Made by a program: the position numbers and the translations under genes
Part shown: piece by piece, positions 1 to 13,614 of the stretch
Layout: each line of letters opens with the position of its first letter
How positions within the stretch are numbered: position 1 is the first letter of the stretch
NCBI RefSeq assembly: GCF_964340395.1
Contig: NC_135557.1
Location: 22,101,225-22,165,224, forward strand
Source: Glandiceps talaboti
Lineage: Eukaryota; Hemichordata; Enteropneusta; Spengelidae
Direction of reading: 5' to 3'
DNA length: 64,000 nucleotides
Notes under the pieces: model-generated
Database searches by the model: none
What the model was told of the DNA's origin: nothing
Seen by the model: the letters and a program-made list of their open reading frames with translations, nothing else

Positions 1-3000
1 TATTCAGACCCGTTCAAAATTGCCACAACACATCTAACACGATATACCACAGATCTAAAGCAAACAAATTAACTGGTGGCAATCATTAATGTCGACAACA
101 CACAAAATTACGACACGGGATTTTTATTTACAGAATCAAATCCGTGGTGGCTTACAACTCAGAAAGCATGTACCACTTACCAACACACTAAATATTTCAT
201 TTCAGAAGTGCCCCCCCCCCCACACACACACACCTCTATCATTAAGACAGTTGGACAGACACTGCACAATGCCTACAGCACTACTGAACCATATCACTTC
301 ATCAGTTGTGCTAAAAACTAGAATATGAAATCGTGTGTAGGGTGAAATGCTGATGTTGCTTCGGTCTTGTTGGCCTATTCAATAAAATTGTCTTATCTAA
401 TTTGTAGCCGATGTTCTAAGTCCCATCATGTCGTGAATGGTTTTATCTCTACCAGGTACCTGCCCTAATGTAGTGATAACCTTATACACTTTGATAACTC
501 TACACACCTACATCGCATGCAATACACACATTAATCAACGCGTCAATATCAATAGATACCTGTGTGTAGTGGTATGCCGATCATATATATACGTGACTGT
601 GCCTACATAATCCAGGAGTAATGTCTATGTCTGTCTTTACCATACTTTCTACACAGCTTTTGATATGAGTGATATCCATTATAGAATACATAAGGTAGAT
701 ACTGAGGGTACATATCTTAAGTGTCCAAATTTTTTTTATACATTTATGAATGTGAAATTGTCAATAATGATCTATGTATGATAATCAGCTTTGATCTGCA
801 TATCACATATCTTGATTGTGATTCATTTTCAAATCATGATTTTGGTACACGTACTTGAATAGACAGGTAACAATAGACTTAGAGTTGTGTGAGTAATTAT
901 TCTCATGCATTCTCACCGCCAGAGTTAAGCGTTGCCGTAAAAGAGGCTAGTGATGTTACGACGATGATTGTCTTGTGGATCAATACAGAAAAAGATTATT
1001 TTCCTGTTTCAGATCGACGGGAACTCTTGTAAATGTGTGTTCTGAACATTGCTATAACATACAACTACTGTATAATCTGAAAGAACACATAAGTCTCATA
1101 TTAGAATACCATATTTACTAGAGGAACTGGTTTATTTTTTTACACCTAAACTTTGAACCGAATGTTTCGTCTTATCATACATTAACGCAAAGCTGTTTGT
1201 CTTCGGTAAATGTATGACACAGTTCGGTACAAAAAGCCTAAATATATTGACATCTAGTGTTGTTGTCGGTGCTAAATTCTCGCTGATAAACTACGAAATA
1301 CAAATCTTGACACAATAAAAAGTACGTCGTAGTTGTCAAACCCTGCTTGCATTTTGGGGGACGAAATGACACACAATACAATCCCCTAAAATAACTCTCT
1401 CTCCGCCCCATCCAAAGCCTGTAAGTTGTGTGAATCCGATAATCTGACACTAACTTTTTCCCTGCCAACCATGAACTGTGAAATCTTTATCGGCAACTAC
1501 ATGTATCCTATATTTCTTTTCTGAAAAATCATAATACAAGCTCTGTTGTCAATTTAACAAATATGGCGGTCTGTAGATGCTGTGCCTCATTGAGTAACTT
1601 TGGGATCGAACTTTCTCGAGGTGCATTTGCGTCATTTTCCAACATGCGAACTGTATAGGCAGTATACTGAATTGTAATTTATTTTTATCTTTTATCAAAG
1701 TTAAGTATTTTCATTCCTAACCTAATGTAAATCTAAAAGTAGACGCGGTAATCTAAACGTTACAACCTGGATAGGGTAACTATGTGGATCATTGAAGATC
1801 ACGAAATCTCATGATCACGATTTCAAAGTTGAACATACAGTAGCGTCATACCTAATCAGATAGTTATACATATTCATCAGAATTAATGTAACTATCGTAC
1901 AAGAATTTATATATCACTGTAATACAAATATTTATTTTCACTGTAAGTGGTTACTGACGTCTAATTCAACCATATATATTCGTCTTTCTTTCAAAGGGAC
2001 TCAACAAATTCGTCAGATTTCGCATTATCTTGTCTTTGTCAAATTCCATCGAGAATCGGAATTTTCATTATTTGACCTTTTTTATAATTACCACACTAAA
2101 TCATGTCAAAATCTGTGCATTCCGTGTAGAAATAGCTGTGTCATGAATATCATACCATGAGCGTTTCAAGCTCAGTATGTAGAAAAATTGCACGTCCTCG
2201 AAATGAGTAACTCCTGTAGTTCCAGTTTTTTCGTGTTTAGGAGAATTATCATCACATGTACGATTGGTTTTTTTCACGATGTAAATACTGAGATACACAT
2301 TTAGAGGTGTTATTGTCTTGGATGTTTTTAAAAGTTTACATCACTGGGTCGTGAAAGCTTAAGAATGGTTGTCTGATTTGATCTCATCTTTCATTTCATC
2401 ACTTGTTCTATAGCAAGGATGTTTTGAAAATCTTTATATGTTATCTTCATAAACAGTGTAGAACTTCCCTAAATTTACCATTGCATTGTTCTTATATTTA
2501 CCATTGCATTGTGCTTAACTTTACCTTTGCATTGTGATTAAATTTCGAGGGTCTGATTCATCAAAGGCCCATGTATGTAAGAATGTGTATATAAATAAGA
2601 CAATATGAAATGGATAAGTATTTGTAAGGTGTCCGGAAAGTATCTAATCAGCTGCTGGAATATCTGATCTATTTGTTAGCCAGTGAGGTATTATCCATAG
2701 TTATCGAATAACAAATAGCAATTCGCTATTTGGCAATAACGTCAATGATTTTAATTCTAACATGGAATTGGTTTTAAAAGCCAATGAACTTCGATTTATT
2801 GTTACATGACCTCGCCTAGGTAGGCCCTATGACCCAACCAATTGCATGGATAGAGCAAAAATATACAAACAACTTGGTTTGAAAATATCTACACTGAAGC
2901 CAACGACTTTTTAATCTGAAAATCTAATCATCATAGAAAACCTCGAATATTATATGAATTTAAAAATGCCCGGGTAAAAATGACACCGATAGGCGTCAGT

Positions 3001-3222
3001 GCTTCCACTAGCTAGCTACACACCAGATTTCAAATGAACACACCCACATGCCACTGTACAGCACCGTGACATTAAATGAAATGTTTGTACAGTAGATATT
3101 TTATACAAACGTTTATATTTTTTATTTTAAATAAGTCATTTCATAGGTATACAAATATGTATTAATCAACACTCAGATTTATTGATCGTGGAGTGGCTGG
3201 CTGATCTAAAGTTTAGATATAT

Positions 3223-3223
<1 letters not shown>
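1..3223. other. Non-coding stretch, no gene seen
   Basis: AT-rich sequence with many stops in all frames. It holds a C-run followed by (CA)n near 209-232, and about three imperfect copies of a 28-bp unit around 2470-2540 built on 'accattgcattgt'. The short open frames here have no recognisable family features and no convincing pair of splice sites. I see no RNA gene. Confidence 0.6.
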
Positions 3224-3253
<30 letters not shown>

Positions 3254-3297
3254 GAATGACTGACTGACTAACTAACTGACTGACTGACTGACATGTC
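3224..3297. repeat. (AACT)n / (GACT)n microsatellite
   Basis: Tetranucleotide run of AACT that changes to GACT toward its right end. Confidence 0.9.
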
Positions 3298-3543
3298 TAC
3301 GTTACGTATCTCCTTTTCATCATCTAGATAATGTATAAAACAATCTATTCAGATCCTTCAGAGACATTGCCAGAGCATTGCTTCATCTGTATATCTCATA
3401 CTCTACTCACAATACTAACTGTGTGATATGTATTTGTTACAACTACTACAGAAAGGACAGTTTTGAAGTTGTATTTGGATCGACAGAACAAATATTCATC
3501 AAACTTACCTATGGGAAGCTTGACTTGGACTATAAGTTTGACG

Positions 3544-3812
3544 GTGACCACTGTAGTCTGGTAGCCTGGGATGCGATGTCTGTTTGACGGTGACCACTGT
3601 AGTCTGGTAGACTGGGATGAGATGTCAGTTTGACGGTGACCACTATAGTCTGGTAGACTGGGATGAGATGTCAGTTTGACGGTGACCACTGTAGTCTGGT
3701 AGACTGGGATGAGATGTCAGTTTGACGGTGACCACTGTAGTCTGGTAGACTAGGATGAGATGTAAGTTTGACGGTACCGGCTGTAGTCTGGTAGACTGGG
3801 ATGAGATGTCAG
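3544..3812. repeat. 46-bp minisatellite, about 6 copies
   Basis: The unit begins GTGACCACTGTAGTCTGGTA and ends with TTTGACG. The first copy is the most diverged and starts directly after a short open segment at 3452-3543 that has an AG acceptor in front of it. The array may therefore have grown from the edge of an old exon, but that exon is unproven. Confidence 0.85.
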
Positions 3813-4308
3813 CTGGCAGGCGACTTGGCTATGTTGGTTAGCATGAAAAGATGTTGGAAATACTCGCGTTTCTGTGTTTTATGTGCATGCCATGAGAGAA
3901 GTGGCGATAACAACACCAAAACTTGACCAATCACAACATTCAATATATATAAATCAATTGATAAAAGTTTATTCATTAACCAACATATTTACAGTAAACT
4001 TATTCAGTACGAGTGGGTGCAATGACATATATTGCCCTCATTCTAGCCATGACCTCATGTGACATTCAAATGTCAATTTAGGATCTGTACACCATACAGA
4101 TCTGTTCGCGTATACTATGGAAAGGAGCACTTTCAGATTTCAACGATATTGAGGGCATCATCCTGTTTGTAAAAATGACCACCTGTTAAGTTATTGCAAT
4201 TAAAAGAATTAGCTCCATTATGGATATATGCCTAGTGGAGGAACTTGTGAGAGAATGACCATATTGAGGTGGATATCCCCATCTACCTAACTATGGGAGT
4301 AGGGAGGG

Positions 4309-4853
4309 AGATATCTGCTCACATTAATTACTAGGAATACATTAACATAGAGATCTCTGCTCACATTAATTACTAGGAATACATTAACATAGAGATCTCT
4401 GCTCACATTAATTACTAGGAATACATTAACATAGAGATATCTGCTCACATTAATTACTAGGAATACATTAACATAGAGATCTATGCTCACATTAATTACT
4501 AGGAATACATTAACATAGAGATCTCTGCTCATATTAATTACTAGAAATACATTAACATAGAGATCTCTGCTCACATTAATTATTAGGAATACATTAACAT
4601 AGAGATCTCTGCTCACATTAATTACTAGGAATACATTAACATAGAGATCTCTGCTCATATTAATTACTAGGAATACATTAACATAGAGATCTCTGCTCAC
4701 ATTAATGACTAGGAATACATTAACATAGAGATCTCTGCTCATATTAATTACTAGGAATACATTAACATAGAGATCTCTGCTCACATTAATTACTAGGAAT
4801 ACATTAACATAGAGATCTCTGCTCACATTAATTACTAGGAATACATTAACATA
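4309..4853. repeat. 42-bp minisatellite, 13 copies
   Basis: The unit carries ACATTAATTACTAGGAATAC followed by ATTAACATAGAGATCTCTGCTC. Because 42 is divisible by 3, the minus strand stays open as a 14-residue repeat (VSRDLYVNVFLVIN). This is a by-product of the period and not evidence for a protein. Most variants are single substitutions. Confidence 0.93.
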
Positions 4854-5810
4854 CCAATTCTTTCAACAATTTATATGGTTTGGATATACAAGATATACAA
4901 TTACCATGGGTTTAATTCTAACACTGATATATCAGGCTCTACTATCTTACAGGACATTGAAGGCCTTGATAAGGTAGACAGTTTATGTCAAATAATGGTC
5001 AACAGGATAATCAGTCAGCAAATTAATACCTATACCTAGCACGGATCAGCATACATACATATTTTCAAAAACTGTACAGTTGTGCTACAACGCCATTGTA
5101 CTATTGTTTTTATTAAGGGAATGTGTATGATACACTTCACAACAATATATGGCAGTGTTTGAGAAGGCGTACTTCGTTTTTAGTTTACATGTGTGTAGAT
5201 AATTGTACTCATAGTATTACAAACATTTAATGTGAGAAATCACCACCAACTAACTTTTTGAATGAAATATCACCAATCTAAACAATAAATGTAGTACATG
5301 ATTATTTTAGAATTATAACAGTTCTCATCATTAGCATATTGCATTGTATTATAATATACACAAGATTGTCTTGCCTACAAACCCTACCAACTTAGGGCAA
5401 TTTATTTTGTGTTTTTTAGTGTTCATAGATCTAATCAGTATCCCTTATCAACGCAACATGTGGACTTAGATGTTAGTACATCTCATTTTAATTGCCTCGT
5501 TATCACCATCACATAGTTTGTTGTGTTAACATTGTGTTGAGTATTTGGTTTATCGATTTTCCCTTAGTTACAATATAATACATTGGGTTGGTATCAGCTC
5601 CAATATGGTGAGAACCTGTTAGGCCGAGTGTAAATGAGATATGTGCTACCTGTAGAGGTCGCTATTGCATTACGGATGTATGTTGTACAATGTTTGACCT
5701 GATATCATAAACAGTGAATTGACAAACTTATCCTTTGTCATAATGGTATCTTGTGAGTATTGGGTGTACTGAAGAAGTACTCGATGTAATATTATTGCTT
5801 GTTGCGATAA
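4854..5810. other. Non-coding stretch, nothing recognisable
   Basis: AT-rich sequence between two minisatellites. No long open frame, hairpin or known repeat was seen. Confidence 0.5.
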
Positions 5811-6232
5811 GTGACTGTCATGATATGTCAATCACACATGTTACATGCAATGTACATTGATGTTTGAAGTGAGTGACTGTCGTGTAATGTCAATCACACA
5901 TGTTACATGCAATGTACATTGATGGTTGACGTGAGTGACTGTCGTGTAATGTCAATCACACATGTTACATGCAATGTACAATGATGGTTGAAGTGAGTAA
6001 CTGTTATGTAATGCCAATCACACATGTTACATGCAATGTCCATTGATGGTTGAAGTGTCTGTCATGTAATGTCAATCACACATGTTACATGCAGTGTACA
6101 TTGATGGTTGAAGTGAGTGACTGTCATGTAATGTCAATCACACATGTTACATACAATGTACATTGATGGTTGGAGTGAGTGACTGCCATGTAATGTCAAT
6201 CACACAATGTGTTACATGCAATGTACATTGAT

Positions 6233-6710
6233 TTAATATGATTTAATATGATTGCCATGGTAACATCCATCCATGGCAAGTAAGGGAGAAAAGCCTTAAA
6301 GGCCTATATAATCCCTGTAGTGTTCCAGTACTGGTCCAAGACAATTTTAAAGTCTTTAACAGTTTCTGCTCCAATAACATCTTCTGGTAAATTGTTCCAG
6401 TGGAGTACAACACGTTGAGAAAAGAAGTATTTCCGGATATTCAGTCTGACAGTTGGTTTAAAAATCTTGAGTGAGTGTCGTCTTGTCCTGCTTGTTGGAT
6501 GGTAGGTGAATAAAACGCTTTGATCAATTTTGTCAAATCCTTTCAGAAAACGAAAGACTTGTATCAAATCTCCTCGCAACCGTCTTTGTTCTAATGTTGT
6601 TAAACTGAGTGCTTCTAGCCTTTCAACGTAAGTGAGATGTCGAAGTTCAGGTATCAGCTTGGTAGCCCTCCTTTGCACCTTTTCTAAGAGTTCGATGTCC
6701 TTTTTCAGAT
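6233..6710 (-). mobile_element. 5'-truncated CR1/Jockey-type LINE fragment, copy 1
   Basis: A 478-bp insertion in the 62-bp array, flanked on both sides by ACATTGAT (6225-6232 and 6711-6718). That octamer is either a target-site duplication or array sequence. On the minus strand it encodes the C-terminal tail of a non-LTR reverse transcriptase, starting near LLEKVQRRATKLIPELRHLTY, a stretch typical of the region after the RT domain in CR1/Jockey-like elements, with a later HWNNLPEDV motif. The frame stops at 6304-6306. A short 3'UTR follows, ending in a small repeat of ATTTAATATG (plus-strand view), as CR1-like 3' ends often do. The RT catalytic core is absent, so it is dead on its own. Confidence 0.85.
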
Positions 6711-6714
6711 ACAT
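6304..6714 (-). pseudogene. RT C-terminal fragment (LINE), copy 1
   Basis: Open frame of 136 residues. The leading Met and Tyr come from the flanking satellite, so the start is accidental. Visible family marks are ERLEALSLTTLEQRRLRGDL and the W-N-x-L-P motif (HWNNLPEDV), found in the thumb/C-terminal part of non-LTR retrotransposon polymerases. No YADD box or endonuclease domain is present. It is a truncated remnant. Confidence 0.8.
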
Positions 6715-7523
6715 TGATGGTTGAAGTGAGTGACTGTCATGTAATGTTAATCACACGTTACATGCAATGTACATTGATGGTTTAAGTGAGTGACTGCCAT
6801 GTAATGTCAATCACACATGTTACATGCAATGTACATTGATGGTTGAAGTGTCTGCCATGTAATGTTAATCACACATGTTACATGCAATGTACATTGATGG
6901 TTGAAGTGAGTGACTGTCATGTAATGTCAATCACACATGTTACATGCAATGTACATTGATTGTTGAAGTGAGTTACTGTCATGTAATGCCAATCACACAT
7001 GTTACATGCAATGTACATTGATGGTTGAAGTGAGTGACTGTCATGCAGTGTCAATCACACATGTTACATGCAATGTATATTGATGGTTGAAGTGAGTGAC
7101 TGTCATGTAATGCCAATCACACATGTTACATGCAATGTACATTGATGGTTGAAGTGAGTGTCTGCCATGTAATGTCAATCACACATGTTACATGCAATGT
7201 ACATTGGTGGTTGACGTGAGTGACTGCATGAAATGTTAATCACACATGTTACATGCAATGTACATTGATGGTTGAAGTAAGTGACTGTCATGTAATGTCA
7301 ATCGCACATGTTACATACAATGTACATTGATGGTTGAAGTGAGTGACTGTCATGTAATGTCAATCACACATGTTACATGCAATGTACTAGTACATTGATG
7401 GTTGAAGTGAGTGACTGTCATGAAATGTTAATCACACATGTTACATACAATGTACATTGATGGTTGGAGTGAGTGACTGCCATGTAATGTCAATCACACA
7501 TGTTACATGCAATGTACATTGAT

Positions 7524-8001
7524 TTAATATGATTTAATATGATTGCCATGGTAACATCCATCCATGGCAAGTAAGGGAGAAAAGCCTTAAAGGCCTATAT
7601 AATCCCTGTAGTGTTCCAGTACTGGTCCAAGACAATTTTAAAGTCTTTAACAGTTTCTGCTCCAATAACATCTTCTGGTAAATTGTTCCAGTGGAGTACA
7701 ACACGTTGAGAAAAGAAGTATTTCCGGATATTCAGTCTGACAGTTGGTTTAAAAATCTTGAGTGAGTGTCGTCTTGTCCTGCTTGTTGGATGGTAGGTGA
7801 ATAAAACGCTTTGATCAATTTTGTCAAATCCTTTCAGAAAACGAAAGACTTGTATCAAATCTCCTCGCAACCGTCTTTGTTCTAATGTTGTTAAACTGAG
7901 TGCTTCTAGCCTTTCAACGTAAGTGAGATGTCGAAGTTCAGGTATCAGCTTGGTAGCCCTCCTTTGCACCTTTTCTAAGAGTTCGATGTCCTTTTTCAGA
8001 T
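7524..8001 (-). mobile_element. 5'-truncated LINE fragment, copy 2 (segmental duplicate)
   Basis: Same length (478 bp) and same encoded protein as the fragment 1291 bp upstream. The satellite units on both sides carry the same private variants, for example the next unit lacks the AT of CACATGTT in both copies. The second copy therefore arose by duplication of a block of the array with the LINE inside, and not by a second retrotransposition. Confidence 0.88.
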
Positions 8002-8005
8002 ACAT
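7595..8005 (-). pseudogene. RT C-terminal fragment (LINE), copy 2
   Basis: Translation is identical to the 6304-6714 copy over all 136 residues, including the accidental start taken from the satellite. It has no catalytic residues and is a passenger of array expansion. Confidence 0.8.
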
Positions 8006-11000
8006 TGATGGTTGAAGTGAGTGACTGTCATGTAATGTTAATCACACGTTACATGCAATGTACATTGATGGTTGAAGTGGGTGACTGCCATGTAATGTCA
8101 ATCACACATGTTACATGCAATGTACATTGATGGTTGAAGTGAGTTACTGTCATGTAATGTTAATCACACATGTTACATGCAATGTACATTGATTGTTGAA
8201 GTGAGTTACTGTCATGTAATGCCAATCACACATGTTACATGCAATGTGCATTGATGGTTGAAGTGAGTGACTGTCATGTAATGTTAATCACACATGTTAC
8301 ATGCAATGTACATTGATGGTTGAAGTGAGTGACTGTCATGTAATGTCAATCACACATGTTACATGCAATGTACATTGATTGTTGAAGTGAGTTACTGTCA
8401 TGTAATGCCAATCACACATGTTACATGCAATGTGCATTGATGGTTGAAGTGAGTGACTGTCATGTAATGTTAATCACACAATGATGTTACATGCAATGTA
8501 CATTAATGGTTGAAGTGAGTGTCTGCCATGCAATGTCAATCACACATGTTACATGCAATATGTACATTGATGGTTGAAGTGTCTGCCATGTAATGTCAAT
8601 CACACATGTTACATGCAATGTACATTGATGGTTGAAGTGAGTGACTGTCATGTAATGTCAATCACACATGTTACATGCAATGTACATTGATGGTTGAAGT
8701 GAGTGACTGTCATGTAATGTCAATCACATGTGTTACATGCAATGTATATTGATGGTTGAAGTGAGTGACTGTCATGTAATGCCAATCACACATGTTACAT
8801 GCAATGTACATTGATGGTTGAAGTGAGTGTCTGCCATGTAATGTCAATCACACATGTTACATGCAATGTACATTGGTGGTTGACGTGAGTGACTGTCATG
8901 AAATGTTAATCACACATGTTACATGCAATGTACATTGATGGTTGAAGTAAGTGACTGTCATGTAATGTCAATCGCACATGTTACATACAATGTACATTGA
9001 TGGTTGAAGTGAGTGACTGTCATGTAATGTCAATCACACATGTTACATGCAATGTACATTGATGGTTGAAGTGAGTGACTGTCATGAAATGTTAATCACA
9101 CATGTTACATGCAACGTACATTTTGTACATTGATGGTTGAAGTGAGTGACTGTAATGTCAATCACACATGTTACATGCAATGTACATTGATGGTTGAAGT
9201 GAGTGACTGTTATGTCAATCACACATGTTACATGCAATGTACATTGATGGTTGAAGTAAGTGACTGTAATGTCAATCACACATGTTACATGCTATGTACA
9301 TTGATGGTTGAAGTGAGTGACTGTAATGTCAATCACACATGTTACATGCAATGTACATTGAAGGTTGAAGTGAGTGATGTAATGTCAATCACACATGTTA
9401 CATGCAATGTACATTGATGGTTGAAGTGAGTGACTATCATGTAATGTAAATCACACATGTTACATGCAATGTACATTGATGGTTGAAGTGAGTGATGTAA
9501 TGTAATGTTAATCACACATGTTAAATGCAATGTACATTGATGGTTGAAGTGAGTGATGTAATGTCAACCACACATGATACATGCAATGTACATTGATGGT
9601 TGAAGTGAGTGACTGTCATGTAATGTCAATCACACATGTTACATGCAATGTACATTGATGGTTGAAGTGAGTGACTGTCATGTAATGTCAATCACATGTG
9701 TTACATACAATGTACATTGATGGTTGAAGTGAGTGACAGTCATGTAATGTCAATCACACATGTTACATGCAACGTACATTGATGGTTGAAGTGAGTGACT
9801 GTCATGTAATGTCAATCACACATATTACATGCAATGTACATTGATGGTTGAAGTGAGTGTCTGCCATGTAATGTCAATCACACATGTTACATGCAATGTA
9901 CATTGATGGTTGAAGTGAGTGTCTGCCATGTAATGTCAATCACACATGTTACATGCAATGTACATTGATGGTTGAAGTGAGTGATGTAATGTAATGTTAA
10001 TCACACATGTTAAATGCAATGTACATTGATGGTTGAAGTGTCTGCCATGTAATGTCAATCACACATGTTACATGCAATGTACATTGATGGTTGAAGTGTC
10101 TGTCATGTAATGTCAATCACACATGTTACATGCAATGTACATTGATGGTTGAAGTGAGTGATGTAATGTAATGTTAATCACACATGTTAAATGCAATGTA
10201 CATTGATGGTTGAAGTGAGTGATGTAATGTCAACCACACATGATACATGCAATGTACATTGATGGTTGAAGTGAGTGACTGTCATGTAATGTCAATCACA
10301 CATGTTACATGCAATGTACATTGATGGTTGAAGTGAGTGACTGATGTCATGTAATGTCAATCACACGTGTTACATACAATGTACATTGATGGTTGAAGTG
10401 AGTGACTGTCATGTAATGTCAATCACACATGTTACATGCAATGTACATTAATGGTTGAAGTGAGTGACTGATGTCATGTAATGTCAATCACACGTGTTAC
10501 ATACAATGTACATTGATGGTTGAAGTGAGTGACAGTCATGTAATGTCAATCACACATGTTACATGCAATGTACATTGATGGTTGAAGTGAGTGACTGTCA
10601 TGTAATGTCAATCACACATATTACATGCAATGTACATTGATGGTTGAAGTGAGTGTCTGCCATGTAATGTCAATCACACATGTTACATGCAATGTACATT
10701 GATGGTTGAAGTGAGTGTCTGCCATGTAATGTCAATCACACATGTTAAATGCAATGTACATTGATGGTTGAAGTGTCTGCCATGTAATGTCAATCACACA
10801 TGTTACATGCAATGTACATTGATGGTTGAAGTGAGTGATGTAATGTAATGTTAATCACACATGTTAAATGCAATGTACATTGATGGTTGAAGTGAGTGAT
10901 GTAATGTCAACCACACATGATACATGCAATGTACATTGATGGTTAAAGTGAGTGACTGTAATGTCAATCACACATGTTACATGCAATGTACATTGAAGGT

Positions 11001-12714
11001 TGAAGTGAGTGATGTAATGTCAATCACACATGTTACATGCAATGTACATTGATGGTTGAAGTGAGTGACTATCATGTAATGTCAATCACACATGTTACAT
11101 GCAATGTACATTGATGGTTGAAGTGAGTGATGTAATGTAATGTTAATCACACATGTTAAATGCAATGTACATTGATGGTTGAAGTGAGTGATGTAATGTC
11201 AACCACACATGATACATGCAATGTACATTGATGGTTGAAGTGAGTGACTGTCATGTAATGTCAATCACACATGTTACATGCAATGTACATTGATGGTTGA
11301 AGTGAGTGACTGTCATGTAATGTCAATCACATGTGTTACATACAATGTACATTGATGGTTGAAGTGAGTGACAGTCATGTAATGTCAATCACACATGTTA
11401 CATGCAACGTACATTGATGGTTGAAGTGAGTGACTGTCATGTAATGTCAATCACACATATTACATGCAATGTACATTGATGGTTGAAGTGAGTGTCTGCC
11501 ATGTAATGTCAATCACACATGTTACATGCAATGTACATTGATGGTTGAAGTGAGTGTCTGCCATGTAATGTCAATCACACATGTTACATGCAATGTACAT
11601 TGATGGTTGAAGTGAGTGATGTAATGTAATGTTAATCACACATGTTAAATGCAATGTACATTGATGGTTGAAGTGAGTGATGTAATGTCAACCACACATG
11701 ATACATGCAATGTACATTGATGGTTGAAGTGAGTGACTGTCATGTAATGTCAATCACACATGTTATATGCAATGTACATTGATGGTTGAAGTGAGTGACT
11801 GATGTCATGTAATGTCAATCACACGTGTTACATACAATGTACATTGATGGTTGAAGTGAGTGACTGTCATGTAATGTCAATCACACATGTTACATGCAAT
11901 GTACGTTGATGGTTGAAGTGAGTGACTGATGTCATGTAATGTCAATCACACGTGTTACATACAATGTACATTGATGGTTGAAGTGAGTGACAGTCATGTA
12001 ATGTCAATCACACATGTTACATGCAATGTACATTGATGGTTGAAGTGAGTGACTGTCATGTAATGTCAATCACACATATTACATGCAATGTACATTGATG
12101 GTTGAAGTGAGTGTCTGCCATGTAATGTCAATCACACATGTTACATGCAATGTACATTGATGGTTGAAGTGAGTGTCTGCCATGTAATGTCAATCACACA
12201 TGTTAAATGCAATGTACATTGATGGTTGAAGTGTCTGCCATGTAATGTCAATCACACATGTTACATGCAATGTACATTGATGGTTGAAGTGAGTGATGTA
12301 ATGTAATGTTAATCACACATGTTAAATGCAATGTACATTGATGGTTGAAGTGAGTGATGTAATATGTCAACCACACATGATACATGCAATGTACATTGAT
12401 GGTTAAAGTGAGTGACTGTCATGTAATGTCAATCACACATGTTACATGCAATGTACATTGATGGTTGAAGTGTCTGCCATGTAATGTCAAACACACATGT
12501 TACATGCAATGTACATTGATGGTTGAACTGAGTGCACACATTTCTGCCTATACACTATATATATGACACTTTGAAACAATACCATAATGTTTCCTGTAAG
12601 TGAATTCATCACTAATTCAAGTCAGTTCACAATATATCTCTATCCTTCAAACTAGGATTCATCTCTAAAAGTGCAGATTTCATACCAAATATCAGACGAG
12701 TGAACAAAGGCACA

Positions 12715-12815
12715 AACACAAGCTTAGGGAGCCTTACACATGGGTACAAACACAAGCTTAGGGAGCCTTACACATGGGTACAAACACAAGCTTAGGGAAC
12801 CTTACACATGGCTAC
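12715..12815. repeat. Short tandem repeat, about 3 copies of 36 bp
   Basis: Three copies of a unit containing ACAAACACAAGCTTAGGGA and CCTTACACATGG. Confidence 0.8.
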
Positions 12816-13068
12816 ACAGATAAATTGAGACACACTACAGATCATAAAGAATTTGTAAGTGAATGTTTTATTTAGTAAAATATCAATTCCAAATGTTATA
12901 TTTTGATTAAGTACCCACATACCCACAATGACTAAAATTGTTAGAAAAATGATCGTTCTGTTTTAAAATCATGATACAGTTCGAGGCCTATTTGTCTTTA
13001 AGAATGTCAATATTCAAATTTTCAGTTGAAAAGGTTTCCATATTTCGTTTTCTTCCATCACCATGCAG

Positions 13069-13187
13069 ACGTACGATAGCAGTGATGATGTACAACAACG
13101 ACCAAGATGACGATGAAGACCTTAATGTTGATGCTACTTATGATGATCAGTTTGAACCTATCATCATCAGAGACACTTTCAGACGGA
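13069..13187 (+). CDS. Possible orphan coding exon, unknown protein
   Basis: A good acceptor (pyrimidine-rich tract ending CACCATGCAG at 13068) and a strong donor (GTAAGT at 13188) frame 119 bp that is open in one frame only. The predicted peptide is acidic (NNDQDDDEDLNVDATYDDQF). Reading through the donor, the frame stays open to a stop at 13265. I do not recognise the family and found no partner exon nearby. It may be a chance pairing of splice signals. Confidence 0.2.
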
Positions 13188-13608
13188 GTAAGTTTGAACT
13201 CAATTATGACAATGTCCCTTTCATTTTCCGTCCTACGAAGGAAACCTGGGAATGCCAGAAATGTTAGTATGTAAAGAATTATCATGTCCTGTGATTAAAT
13301 ACTAACAATCGACCGATTTGGCATCTGTTTATCTACAGAGGTCGCCTCTAACTTGACCAAAAGACATTTAAAATGTTGATAATTCCATACACTTGAATCT
13401 ATCCATCCTTTACAAAACTCAGCAGCATATCCAATATGGCAGCGTACGTATACATGTGTACATTAAGTGGGGTGTTGACAAATCATAGAAAGTTTCGATG
13501 TTGAGATTCTAGGTCATACGAGTATGGACTTTTTCTTCGTCAATGAGAATGATGTGAAATAGGTAGATTGTCCATTCATCGCTAATACTGTACTGCATGT
13601 CCTGATAT
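13188..13608. other. Non-coding intergenic stretch
   Basis: No gene or repeat recognised between the doubtful exon and the 3' end of the glycosyltransferase gene. Confidence 0.5.
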
Positions 13609-13614
13609 TTTATT
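13609..13614 (-). terminator. Candidate poly(A) signal of the glycosyltransferase gene
   Basis: AATAAA on the minus strand, about 146 bp after the stop codon. Confidence 0.5.

Larger units (their letters stand above)
5811..12533. repeat. 62-bp minisatellite with higher-order structure
   Basis: About 100 copies of a roughly 62-bp unit (GTGAGTGACTGTCATGTAAT ... GTTACATGCAATGTACATTG ATGGTTGAA). Each unit contains the perfect 12-bp palindrome CAATGTACATTG. Shorter variants lacking ACTGTC (GTGAGTGATGTAATG...) recur in the same order near 9490, 9970, 10150, 10830, 11120, 11615 and 12290. This shows block duplications (higher-order repeats) rather than independent copies. Two identical 478-bp LINE fragments interrupt the array at 6233-6710 and 7524-8001. 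Confidence 0.95.

Noticed and set aside
3452-3543. Possible exon (KDSFEVVFGSTEQ...) before the 46-bp array
   Set aside because: The acceptor is fair but the donor (GACG|GTGACC) is weak, the peptide is unrecognised and no partner exon was found.
5811-12533. CRISPR-like appearance of regular repeats
   Set aside because: Repeats are head-to-tail with no unique spacers, in a eukaryotic context; they are satellites. The same applies to the 41-bp, 42-bp and 27-bp arrays.
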